Shown here in pieces: positions 54,738-64,000 of a DNA stretch of 64,000 nt. The translations under genes were made by a program, and so were the position numbers. The notes under the pieces were generated by a model that searched no databases, was not told the DNA's origin, and saw only the letters and a program-made list of their open reading frames with translations. Source of the DNA: Riptortus pedestris (Eukaryota > Arthropoda > Insecta > Hemiptera > Alydidae); assembly GCA_019009955.1 (NCBI GenBank), contig CM032229.1:144558501-144622500 (forward strand), in the 5' to 3' direction. The first letter of the stretch is position 1, and every line of letters starts with the position of its first letter.

Positions 54738-54820
54738 GAGGACGGTTGTGGACAAGTGGTAGGTCACTCATTTCTATGATGTGTATTCAAATTCAGGGCA
54801 TGAGACATTTAAGTAAGCAT
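54738..54820 (+). mobile_element. tRNA-like (SINE head) relic
   Basis: TGGACAAGTGGTAGGTCACT resembles a tRNA box A and TATTCAAATTCAGGGC a box B, about 33 nt apart, as in tRNA-derived SINE heads. No acceptor stem can be drawn and no known body follows. Different from the main SINE of the window. Confidence 0.4.
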
Positions 54821-57095
54821 CACGAGCGAACTTTTACAGGAGACTTGGCCTAATCTCAACAGGGTGAGGCAGTTGAGGAGCTATATGAGAAAAGAAGTAG
54901 TTATCTATTGACCAAATTGCTAATGCCATGGGGCTTCATGTTACGACCAGCATTTCCCTCCGGCTGGAACTTACGAAGAAGTTGCACGCATAAAGCGAGT
55001 ATACCTAGGTTTCGTAGTAAGTCATAAGCTAGGACCAACATAAATTTTCAGCAGTGGTTAGGGGTCAGTTTCATGCATTTACATGACAAAATTGCCATTT
55101 TTTCAAGTTATACATATGGTAGGAGGCCGTTATGAAGCAACTTTTAAGTTCTTTAAAACTTGGAAGAAAACAGTTTTCGAAATTTTTACATTAAGTGATT
55201 ATTTTACATTGCCCAAAATATCAGTTTCTTGGGTGGAGTATTGTGAGAAGACGGAATGAATGAACTAGATAATGCTACAAACCTCCAACCATAAACATAA
55301 ATATTTCGCGTAAAGCGTATCATTTTCACTAGCAAAACTCTCTAAAGCACTGCTGGAATGTGTAATATTTAAAAAAAAAAATCCTTGTTTAAAAATAAAT
55401 CAAAGAACTTCATGTCTGAAGAATGATTTTACACACAAGATGACTACTACAAAAAATGTTCAATTTTTAAACAAAACTACTAAACATTTCTCACAAAAAT
55501 GGGTCAAAAAATAATTTAATATCAGGTGCATTGTCTCTTTAAGATGGAGACAAGTTCTTTAATAAATCTAAGAATAATAACAAAACATGTGAATAAATAA
55601 TAATGCTAATATCAATATTGTTACCAAAATTAATTTATTGATAGATTATATAAAACGTAATCATTAAATTTGAGCTAATTTTATAAAGAATTTACTATAT
55701 AAGTATACATGCTATTCAATAATAAGTATGTAATGAAATGTAATAACATAGTATAAGTAATTTTTTTGTATAAAACAAAAATATTTGACGTATACTATTA
55801 TGTTTTGTTTACATTTAATGGAAATAATTACATTTCATTTCACAGTAAATTTGTGGGTAACTGTTAATGAAAATGAAGAATTTATAGGACACTTTATTTT
55901 TCTTTAGCAATAAAACTGAAAATACGAGTAATGTATTAAGAGCATATAATATAGAGCTATAAATATACAACTTTATCCACCTTGTCTCTCAAACTAAAAA
56001 AAATAAAAATTAGATATACCTAACGTAGTTGTAAATGAAATTCCTTGAAATGATAGGAGAGATTAGTTCACTCTCAATGTGACAAACTTTTCTGAATAGA
56101 TTAAGATTTGGCAGTTTATAGAATTTTTAAAGAAACAAGAAAACTGCGTCTGAGAAATACTGAAATGTGAGAATTGGTTGGAGGAAGAAAGGGGGAGGAT
56201 TGGAGAAAGCTGGCGTTCATAATTTCTGAAAGACATTCCAACAAAATGTACCATACATCTAAGAGAATTACTGGAATTAATTATTTTTGGAGGCAAAACA
56301 ATTCAAAAGATTTGAAATGAAATTTCAATACAAATGGGAACCCAATTCAAATTTACCACTTTAAAATGATGTGTGTGATTAAACAGGATTTCAAAATGTT
56401 CAGCCCATCTGGTCTATAAGCTCGTTTATGACATAAATATATGTAACTTTGTTGTTATGCCAATGAAGCTGGAAAAAACTATTTACGGAACTGATTAATG
56501 AGTGTAAAGTTCGTAATGTAATACGAGGTCTACGTAGAAGAATAACGTATGGTACTGTTGCTTCCAATAAAATAGCTAGACAAAAAGAAAGATAAAAAGG
56601 GAGTTGGAAACACAACATTTGGTATCATAGAAATGACCATTCTTGAATGTGATCCTGGAACGGATTAGAGTAATGTTTCAATTTATTGTAGTTCTCATAG
56701 AATTCAGAAGATGGGTGGCCTCCTCTTGGAAAACTATCCCCGCTTATATTAATCTCAGTTTGGTGTATTTACTTTTAAATATTATTTTATTTATTACATG
56801 TGCAGTGAGCCCTCGCACACACAGCATAAAACACACAATACTCAGAAACCAAATAAAAACAAGCAACATAACCGAAAATCTTAATATATAATGTAGCTAA
56901 ATGTGTATATTGAAATTTATTTCATACATAAATACAATATATTATTGTGTATTCAATAATAGAGCGAGAAATACATTTTAATTTTACTTTTTTATATCCA
57001 CAGTACGAACCATTGTCAGTTTCATTAATTACTAGTATGTAAATATTATTATTTTAGTGTTAAAAAAGTATGAGACTCGAAAGAAGAATATTTGT
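54821..57095. other. No gene recognised
   Basis: A long A+T-rich stretch. Frames at 56063-56296 and 56400-56618 (minus) and 56643-56891 (plus) are open but unrecognised. Confidence 0.4.
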
Positions 57096-57230
57096 TGTTG
57101 TTATTAAATAACGTACATATACTTTGTGCTACTAAGGTTAATTGGGGCGGGTTATATACAGGCTGCTACACTTTTCTAGCGAGGGTGGGACTTAAAATTT
57201 TATTTCATGAGTTTGCCACTAAAGAATAAC
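57096..57230 (-). mobile_element. 5'-truncated SINE
   Basis: TTATTAAATAACGTACATA, TAATTGGGGCGGGTTATATA, AGCGAGGGTGGGACTTAAA, TTTGCCACTAAAGAA: the 3' two thirds, diverged. No clear duplication. Confidence 0.75.
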
Positions 57231-58124
57231 AAGATTACAACTCAAAAATATTTTAAACTATAATAGGCATACAATTTGAAATCATATACAATATAATTTT
57301 ATACACAAAATATTAATTCGCAAGATAACTACTTTTTATGGTTTCTGTTTCGTAGATTGATTAAACGTTAAATGTTTGAAAAAATATATTGCAATTTACT
57401 GAGTTTTTAAAACAAAAGAATTCTCTTGTTTATATTTGCGAAACACAGACGAATTGACCCACTCTATTTATGAATGATCTAAATCCACTAAGTAGGTTAG
57501 CCTATGAATACCTGGCACCTGTAGATTATTCATTAGGATTATGAAGAATGATGTACAGAAGTAATCTTTACTCATTTTAATTACAGATAGCTACAGGAAT
57601 GTTTTTAGTCGAAGCTTAAGGAATGAATAATGGACACATATCGTCAATGTTTATTTATTTATGTTAAAAATATGAAATGTGTTATAATTATTCATAAAAC
57701 TAATCAGCATAATCAGAGAACAATTAATTGGAGTTTATATGCAAAAATAGTAAATTAACCATAAAAAAATATAGACTTCTTCAAGAATTATTATCACTCT
57801 CTTAAGGATACTGTTGACATCCTTTTGATTTTTCTCGACGATTTATTCAATGCTTTATTTATTCAATGGTTTATTTACTCATTGGTATATTCTATGATTT
57901 ACAGAGTTGCCCAATGATTGATTCAATACCAAAGTCATTTGGCTGACATTAAACAACTACCACATCTCACCTTCGATTTCGTGTTATTAAGTACTTAATT
58001 AACTAATATTAATTCCCCACAGCCAAACAATTAAAATTGGTTGCCAAAGAATAAATGGCGTAACAATTAGGTATTGGAAATTGCTTGACATTTCGTCAAC
58101 ATACACTTTGCACGTCAATTTTCA
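57231..58124. other. No feature recognised
   Basis: A+T-rich. A possible acceptor (ATTTTAATTACAG at 57596) has two short open frames behind it but nothing to choose between them. Confidence 0.4.
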
Positions 58125-58209
58125 TAAACTTCCCCACTTCGATTAGGATGGCTTTCAGTCATTAAAGAAACTGAACTCTAGATTAAAATAAAACTCACAG
58201 GCGTTTGCA

Positions 58210-58254
<45 letters not shown>

Positions 58255-58376
58255 GGGCAAGTACGTCTTTCGCATCATATATTAAGTGGGATCTGTGGAC
58301 ATTTTAAGAATGTTTTGATAAATTACGTTTCAGGGGTAGCCTCAATTGATCATTTACCATGAGGAAACTAATGGTA
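58125..58376 (-). repeat. Family A relic, 5' half
   Basis: GGCTTTCAGTCATTAAAGAA, (TG/TA)n at 58209-58246, AAAACATTGGGCAAGTACG, GATCTGTGGACATTTTAAG, CCTCAATTGATCATTTACC and GAGGAAACTAATGG follow the family order with heavy divergence. Confidence 0.65.
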
Positions 58377-58523
58377 CAATAGCTATTTATGGACTAAAAG
58401 AAAATTTCTTGCTGAATGATGCTCTTCCCTACCATACCCTTAAAACTCCAGATACACTTTGGTGTTTTTGAAGGTCACTAGATAAAGAGGTTTGATTTTC
58501 ATACATTGAGGTGCGCATAAATC

Positions 58524-58703
<180 letters not shown>

Positions 58704-58776
58704 GTGGTTCACAATAGCACAAAACATGTTTAAAAATAGCTATGAGAAATAAAGCGTATTTCATAATTACGTAGAC

Positions 58777-58937
58777 CTGTATCACTGATCTGGGTTAAAT
58801 CGTAAACAAAATAAAGTTTTGACGCTAGGAATGAATTAGAGCCATCAATGAAAACTATTTGCGTCTTTCCTCCCAAGGTGCTGCAACAATGCTCCATCAC
58901 CAATGCCATGTAAATCTGAATGTCGAAGGGGTCATGT
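58777..58937 (-). CDS. Candidate exon of a RecA/RAD51-like ATPase
   Basis: Minus strand: a good branch-like TCTAAC and AAACAG acceptor (purine-rich, so not strong), then an open frame reading HDPFDIQIYMALVMEHCC, STLGGKTQIVFIDGSNSFLA, SKLYFVYDLTQISDTG. The order helix, (L)GG(K), beta strand ending in FID, then a small residue and F resembles the segment just after Walker A in RAD51 paralogues such as XRCC2. The Walker A loop would lie in an upstream exon, which I could not find. The donor is uncertain (ACAG|GTCTAC or CTAC|GTAATT). Identification rests on pattern memory only. Confidence 0.35.
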
Positions 58938-58954
58938 CTGTTTACTTTTTCCAC

Positions 58955-60185
58955 GTTAGATTTTCAAATATTAAATAAACGTATTTACACCTTCATCGTA
59001 GATTTTTTAAAAAATTTTTAAATTAATGAAAAGAAAATTATTCATGTTTTGGCTTAAAGGGAAAATAAAATAAATGATAGAAACATAATACTAACCAACT
59101 AATTCTAATAACTATTGTGATTAGTAAGGTCTTGAATTAAGCAAAAAAAAATTAGTCTGTACGACCTACAAAATTAGAAGTTCAGTTAATTATAGAGTGA
59201 GCAGTGTTATACGCGAATGTTGACTACTCTATTTTTCAGAAATTAACCAGGTGTTTTCACAGTTTTGGAAAGTTGTATTCCTTTCTTAGGATTACAAAAT
59301 ATTTCATTAAACGTTTATATATATATATATATATATATAATACAATGAAAACAAACTTGAAAATATTGCCAATGTCGACCAGAAGAACTGGCGTATTCAC
59401 TTAATAGTTATTTTTTATTGAAGAATTAGAATATTGAATGTTCATTTTCCTCAAAATAAAAAGAATAACGTGAAAGCCTATAGTGATTAAAGAAAAATAA
59501 TAATTCAATATATTTTTTACTTTATAAAAACATTAATAGTTTTCAAATATTTTTGGGGATATGTAGGAATCGACGTTAACTTTATTTACTAAGAGATTTG
59601 CCACAATGAAATTCTCTATTACTTTTATAGTAATTATAAACGTCATGAAAATAGATGGAAGATTTAAATTTTAGTAATGAGTCAATTTATTCATGTTTGA
59701 GGTCATAGAAAAACTGGCCTTGTAAATTTAGAAACAACATAACACCTAAAGTATCATTTATCGTGAAATAAAAGAAAGAAAAAAAGTTAATAAAACTATG
59801 TACACAAAATTATATTATATGGAAAATATACAAATAACGAAGTCATAAGGGGGAATAACATCATATATGAGAAATAAATTAATTCACTGTAAATATAAAA
59901 TTAATAATAAAGCAATACTATAATTTACAAGTATTAAAAAATATAATAAAACATTTATTGAAATGTACTTTTGTGGTTATAAGTCTTTTACAGTATAAAA
60001 TATATTTCAACGATTAAAAAAAAAATTGTCTTTTGGAATAAATATTTAGTGATGCAGAGAAAGTTTTCAAAAGCCTTTAAAGATTATTCTTATAATGTTT
60101 ATTTATTGTAGGGATATAGGTTAGTATATAGTATGTATTTATGTACCTGCGTATTTGATATATCCACTTAGATATATATATTTGT
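58955..60185. other. No gene recognised
   Basis: Very A+T-rich, with a short (TA)n at 59318-59340. No Walker A exon for the segment at 58777 is visible. Confidence 0.4.
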
Positions 60186-60214
60186 ATTAGAGAGAGAGAG
60201 TGAGAGAGAGAACC

Positions 60215-60332
60215 TTATAGCTAGAAGGGGGCCCGAAGACTGGCTCACCTCTAGGCAGTCCCCACCCTTCGCCTTCTGCGCTTACACTTCCTACCACATC
60301 CGTCTTCTCGACGACCAGCTCAAGACGGTGAC
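60215..60332 (-). other. GC-rich patch, possible exon
   Basis: Minus frame LELVVEKTDVVGSVSAEGEG then WGLPRG, with donor-like AGAG|GTGAGC at 60250 and GAAGT|GTAAGC further upstream. The acceptor side is occupied by the terminus of a family A copy, so any exon start was displaced or never existed. Confidence 0.2.
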
Positions 60333-60912
60333 ATAAAAAGTCCGTCACGCAGGGGCTTCGTAAACTAAGCAGATTTCCCACGTGAAGGTTTACAATAGAT
60401 TAATATATACACAGGTAACACTACCGTGAATACTCAGTAAAGGTACAATACAAGTTAATAATATCTACAACTGAAAGCGGCTGAATTTTAAACAAATTGC
60501 CAAGCCTGCCTCGTAGCGCTGCATAGATAGGCCGGAAACAAAAACAATTAATGAAATATATCTGAATATAACATAATAATTTTATTAAAAACATTTTCTA
60601 AAGCTAGTGGTGTAATTTGTAATGAATCAGTTTCAGTTTTATCTCAATCACTCAAATTTTAGTAATCCATAAACAAAAGAAGGGTGGGGGGTCAACAGAA
60701 CGTATTTGCATATATCTCACAATGTAAAAGTTCAATGAAAACAATATTTGGTATTTAGGCTTCAATTAATATTTTTTTATTATATAACAGAGCATTGTTT
60801 ATGTAACACTAGTAGAAGTGGGAGTTTACTGAAGGCTGAAAACAGAAAAATTAAAATATCTCGGTTAATATTCAAGATAGAGAATAAATGTATATATCAA
60901 TATTTATAGTAA

Positions 60913-60979
<67 letters not shown>

Positions 60980-61111
60980 CATACAGTTTTGAACGAACCT
61001 CATTTTCGTCATCTCCTAGGTAGGATCGATGGACATTTGAAGAAAAATTTCGAAAATCGCGTAATGAGTACAACCTCAATAGCTGATTTCCCTTTAGGGA
61101 AATCTGCTAAA
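60333..61111 (-). repeat. Family A copy, both ends intact, long 3' type
   Basis: AAAAAGTCCGTCACGCAGGG with GCTTCG replacing one hairpin arm, CTAAGCAGATTTCCCACGTG, long 3' region, short core, then directly (TA)n 60919-60974, TTTTGAACGAACCTC, first block and palindromic 5' end GATTTCCCTTTAGGGAAATC. The block between core and microsatellite is deleted. Confidence 0.93.
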
Positions 61112-61112
61112 A

Positions 61113-61215
61113 GGTCAAAAACATCTCCACTCTTAATGCTTCATTTATTAAAAGCAAAATACTTTCAGGGCGAACCGTCCCATTTTCAGTGCTCTAGAGC
61201 TGGTCCCTATTGAGC
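61113..61215 (-). repeat. Family P fragment
   Basis: Minus strand: CACTGAAAATGGGACGG, CGCCCTGAAAGTATTTTGC, TTTTAATAAATGAAGCATTA and AGAGTGGAGATG then TTTTTGACC. The last part equals the arm of the inverted repeat at 53443. Confidence 0.45.
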
Positions 61216-61239
61216 CGACATCTCTGGCGAGACTCTCGG

Positions 61240-62062
61240 GAGGTTTACAATAGATAAATCTAAATACTGGTAATACTACTGTGAATGTTAAGTGAATAAC
61301 TACAAACGGCTATGTGAAATCCTTCAGTCAATTTACAAGTTAATAATCTCTACAACGGAAAGCGGCTGAATTGTAAACAAACAGGCCAGCCACCTCGTAG
61401 CGCTGAATAGATAGATAGACCGGAAAGAAAAACAATTAATGAAATATATCTGAATATAGCATATTAATTTTATTGAAAACTATCTACTAAAGCTAGTGCT
61501 TTAATTTGTAATGAATCAGAATCATTTTTATCTCAATAAATCAAATTTTAGTAATCAAAGAACAAAAGAAGGGGGAGGGGGGGTCAACAGAACATATTTG
61601 CATATATCTCACAAAATAAAAATTCAAAGAATTTAAACCAAAGAATATTTGGTATTTAAACTTGTAATGAAGTGGTTCATGATAAAACAGATTATTTTTC
61701 ATATAACATGAGTAGAAGTGGGAGTTTGCTGTAGGCTGAAAACTGAAAAATGCAAATATCTCGGTTAATATTGAAGATAGAGAATGAATTTATATAACAA
61801 TATTTATAGTGCGTTAATAGGATTTGTACTATATAATTTTTCGATCGGACTTATTTTAACGGAGATATTTGGAATTTTCAAAATTCTCCCCCTTTAACTC
61901 CCCCTCACGCTGGTCCAATTTCAGCCGTTAACGAAATTGAAAAAAGAAAGACTTTTTACATAGAACGACTAAATATTGAGTTTGGCAACGATCAAACTAA
62001 AATTGCGACCGCTAGAGCGGTAACAGACAAATATATAGAAAAATAGATTGAAATACATACAT

Positions 62063-62135
<73 letters not shown>

Positions 62136-62262
62136 GTTTTGAACGGACCTCATTCTCGTCATCTACTTGGTAGGATCGATGGACATTTGAAGAAAAAATT
62201 TGAAAATTCCCTCATGAGTACGACCTCAATAGCAGATTTCCTTTAAGGGAAATCCGCTAAAA
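61240..62262 (-). repeat. Family A copy, about 1 kb, long 3' type, hairpin end missing
   Basis: Begins GGTTTACAATAGATAAATC, just inside the 3' terminus, so the hairpin and subterminal repeat are gone. Everything else is present: long 3' region, core, GACCGCTAGAGCGGTAACAG, (TA)n 62070-62125, first block, 5' end TTTAAGGGAAATCCGCTAAAA. Confidence 0.93.
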
Positions 62263-62500
62263 TTCATTGAACTACAATTATAGAACATCTGAGTTTAATA
62301 GTTAAGTCGACTCATTATACCAGAGATATTATGAAGTTTCGAAACCCCCCACTATTTCAAGTCCGATTTCAGCCAATAATAGTTGATTCCTCTTACGGGA
62401 AATCTGCTAAAAAATATTATCTTTAGTGTTGATTCAAACGGTCAAATATCGAGTATGGTATAAATCAAACAAACATTTACCAATTAAGAACGTAAACTAT
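62263..62500 (-). repeat. Two short family A relics
   Basis: 62263-62418 holds CCAGAGATATTATGAAGTTT, GTCCGATTTCAGCC and a 5' end CTTACGGGAAATCTGCTAA. 62419-62500 holds only AAATATCGAGTATGGTATAA and ATCAAAC. Both lack the usual first block. Confidence 0.65.
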
Positions 62501-62504
62501 TAAA

Positions 62505-62776
62505 TAATGACGCCATCACACAACATATTTGCATGTATCTCACACAGTGTAAGTTCAATGAAAACAATATTTAGTATTTACGATGAGAATAATTTGGTTC
62601 ACGACCTTACAGCTTAAAGTTAATATGACATGAGTAGGAGTGTGGGTGTACAGATGGCCGAAAATTAAAACATGCAACTATTTCGGTTAATATTCATGAT
62701 ACAGAAAATATGTATATAACAACATTTATAGACAATTAAATTTGTAATACGATTAAGGGAAATGTGCTAAAAGTCC
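62505..62776 (-). repeat. Family A fragment, core fused to 5' end
   Basis: ATATTTGCATGTATCTCACA, ATGAGTAGGAGTG, TTTCGGTTAATATTCATG, then AATACGATTAAGGGAAATG and TGCTAAAA. Confidence 0.8.
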
Positions 62777-62825
62777 GTCACATATACTCTGCGACAACAA
62801 AGCAGATTTCTCGCTCGCATTAACA
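62777..62825 (-). repeat. Family A 3' terminus, abutting the previous 5' end
   Basis: AGTCCGTCACATATACTCTG and CAAAGCAGATTTCTCGC follow TGCTAAAA directly: a head-to-tail junction with no spacer. The interior is missing. Confidence 0.75.
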
Positions 62826-62851
62826 AGCCTATGTAAGCAAGATTTTTTTTT

Positions 62852-62876
62852 CTCCTCATAGTAACCCTATGAGGAG
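62852..62876. repeat. Short perfect inverted repeat
   Basis: CTCCTCATAG and CTATGAGGAG with loop TAACC, just beyond the 3' end of the LINE-2 fragment. Confidence 0.8.
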
Positions 62877-63510
62877 TTATTTATGTGAATACATGTTCCA
62901 TTGCCACATGGCATATTACATGTATGATTATGTTTAAATACATTTTTATTTTACAGTATATATACACGCTAATCAATTATCAACTCAAATATAGTATAAA
63001 AAAAATAATAATAATAAAATAAAATATTGAAATAAGTAAGATAATTACAAATAAAATTATTAAATGAAATAGTAAATAAATAAACAAAAAACACATCAAT
63101 CAAAGTTAAACTCAACCGATGTTTAATTTGCTAGTCTATGTAAGGTAAATATATTGAATTATGATTTCCATTCCTCAAAATCAGCTTTACATTTCAATGT
63201 ATTTTTGCTACATCCAAATGTATACATTTGATAAACTTTATAAGTTCTTTATTATATTTATTAAATATAATTTGAGGTGGTTCTGGCCATTTACCTCCTT
63301 TTAAAGTTATGTTCATTATTAAATTTGATCTATTTTGATTATATGTTGAACAGTCACAAAGTATATGTAAAAACGTTTGTGTTGTCTGTGAGTCGCAAGT
63401 ACATTTGTCGTTGTATTCAATTTTAATTCTTCTAAAATAATGTCCTGTCTGTCCATGTTCATGGAAAAAGAGCATATTGTGTTTTAGATAGTTAGTTTCA
63501 GGAAATCTGA
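62877..63510 (-). pseudogene. LINE-2 3' fragment, copy 2, with C-terminal zinc-type segment
   Basis: The minus frame 63194-63475 reads HEHGQTGHYFRRIKIEYNDK, CTCDSQTTQTFLHILCDCS, TYNQNRSNL and ends in the NKYNKELIKFIK segment shared with 40146. The Cys/His cluster followed by Tyr and Asn-Arg is typical of the region after RT in non-LTR elements. The 3' UTR carries TTGCCACATGGCATATTACA (short stem TGCCA/TGGCA) like the other copy. 5' truncated; no RT motifs. Confidence 0.78.
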
Positions 63511-63555
63511 TTAATTTACCCAGGCACTTTCTTACTCTTATTACTCATTGACCTC

Positions 63556-63760
63556 CTTTAGTGAAAATCAGCTATTGAGGTTGAACACACCACGAGATTT
63601 CAAAAGTGCCTTCTAATGTCCATTACTCCTAGTTTGGATGATGAAATAAGGTCCACTCCACACACTCGTGCGTGCACGCGAGCAAAAAGTAAAAAGGGGA
63701 AAATATCAAAATGTCACCGTTATTATGATTGGGTTCGAAAATGTTATATAAAGACGTGAT
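63556..63760 (+). repeat. Family A 5' half and core, diverged
   Basis: AGTGAAAATCAGCTATTGAG, TCTAATGTCCATTACTCC, ATGATGAAATAAGGTCC, a CACAC/GTGCG stretch, then ATATCAAAATGTCACCGTTA and GGTTCGAAAATGTTATATAA. Confidence 0.8.
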
Positions 63761-64000
63761 GTTCAGTCGTCATTTCAATTTGAATCTCCCGCGCTCGTTG
63801 AGTTCACAAACCCACCACACATATGCAGATCACCAAGGCTGTAGCCTACAGCGGAAACTACTTTGCAGCACAAGAAGGCATCGGCTAGTTACAAGGATAC
63901 AGTCAGTTGGTGTTAGACGCTCGCTGGGGTCGTTTCTACGGCCAGTGGGGCCTTGCCCGTCTCCCTCCGCTACAGAACGCCGCTTCATAGATAACGCCTC
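63761..64000 (+). other. GC-richer window end, possible 5' exon region
   Basis: After a TATA-like TATATAAAG (63743) and TTCAGTC the composition changes to balanced G+C without repeats. A 22-codon frame starts at 63823 (MQITKAVAYSGNYFAAQEG) and ends in TAG. No acceptor, known domain or long frame before the window stops. It could be a 5' UTR or unrelated unique DNA. Confidence 0.25.

Noticed and set aside
57597..57640. Short exon after ATTTTAATTACAG
   Set aside because: Two frames equally open over about ten codons; nothing distinguishes it from chance.

Overview
The window looks like intergenic and intronic DNA from an invertebrate animal genome, most likely an arthropod. It is strongly A+T-rich and has no prokaryotic-style operons, rRNA or recognisable functional tRNA. 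The only long open reading frames belong to a non-LTR retrotransposon. One compact exon resembles the start of an arthropod four-transmembrane protein. The species cannot be fixed from the sequence.

One interspersed repeat dominates, called here family A. I count about 45 copies or fragments on both strands. Its plan: a 5' end TTTTAGCAGATTTCCC followed by TTAA and the inverted copy GGGAAATCAGCT; a conserved block with TGTCCATCGATCCTACC; a microsatellite (usually TA, sometimes CA/TG); a block starting with the near-palindrome CCGCTCTAGCGG; a core; one of several exchangeable 3' regions; and a 3' end GGGAAATCTGCT, then hairpin ACGCAGCCCCTGCGT, then GACGGACTTTT. Subterminal inverted repeats, a 3' hairpin, an internal microsatellite, ends in T-runs and no evident target duplication match non-autonomous Helentron-type elements (HINE/DINE-1-like). 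No Rep/helicase gene is present.

Other repeats: a tRNA-derived SINE of about 226 bp (about ten copies, five with clear 11-15 bp target duplications, one pair nested); a 2.8 kb 5'-truncated LINE at 29884-32676 (minus) whose ORF is broken at a CA run; two 3' fragments of a second LINE; an internally deleted Tc1-like element at 36129-36741; a second interspersed family (T) with an internal duplication; short fragments of a family P; and a degenerate tandem array of about 255-bp units at 47868-49715.

Possible host gene sequence is sparse: small exon-like segments with plausible splice sites. The best is a 5' coding exon at 3548-3623 (minus). A RecA/RAD51-like segment at 58777-58937 (minus) is second. 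Weaker candidates lie near 13307, 17149, 18311, 26505, 35183, 47652 and 50742. These are inferences from ORF quality and splice motifs.

Layout: 1-6 kb family A cluster, a SINE and the 3.6 kb exon; 6-13 kb dense minus-strand family A with SINEs; 13-17 kb family T and nested SINEs; 19-21 kb two long plus-strand family A copies; 22-28 kb mostly unrecognised; 28-34 kb family A plus the LINE; 35-40 kb family T, Tc1-like element and family A; 40-42 kb LINE-2 fragment and SINE; 43-46 kb ordered family A/B cluster and family T; 47-50 kb SINE and tandem array; 51-60 kb sparse, A+T-rich; 60-63.8 kb dense family A with a second LINE-2 fragment; then a GC-richer end.
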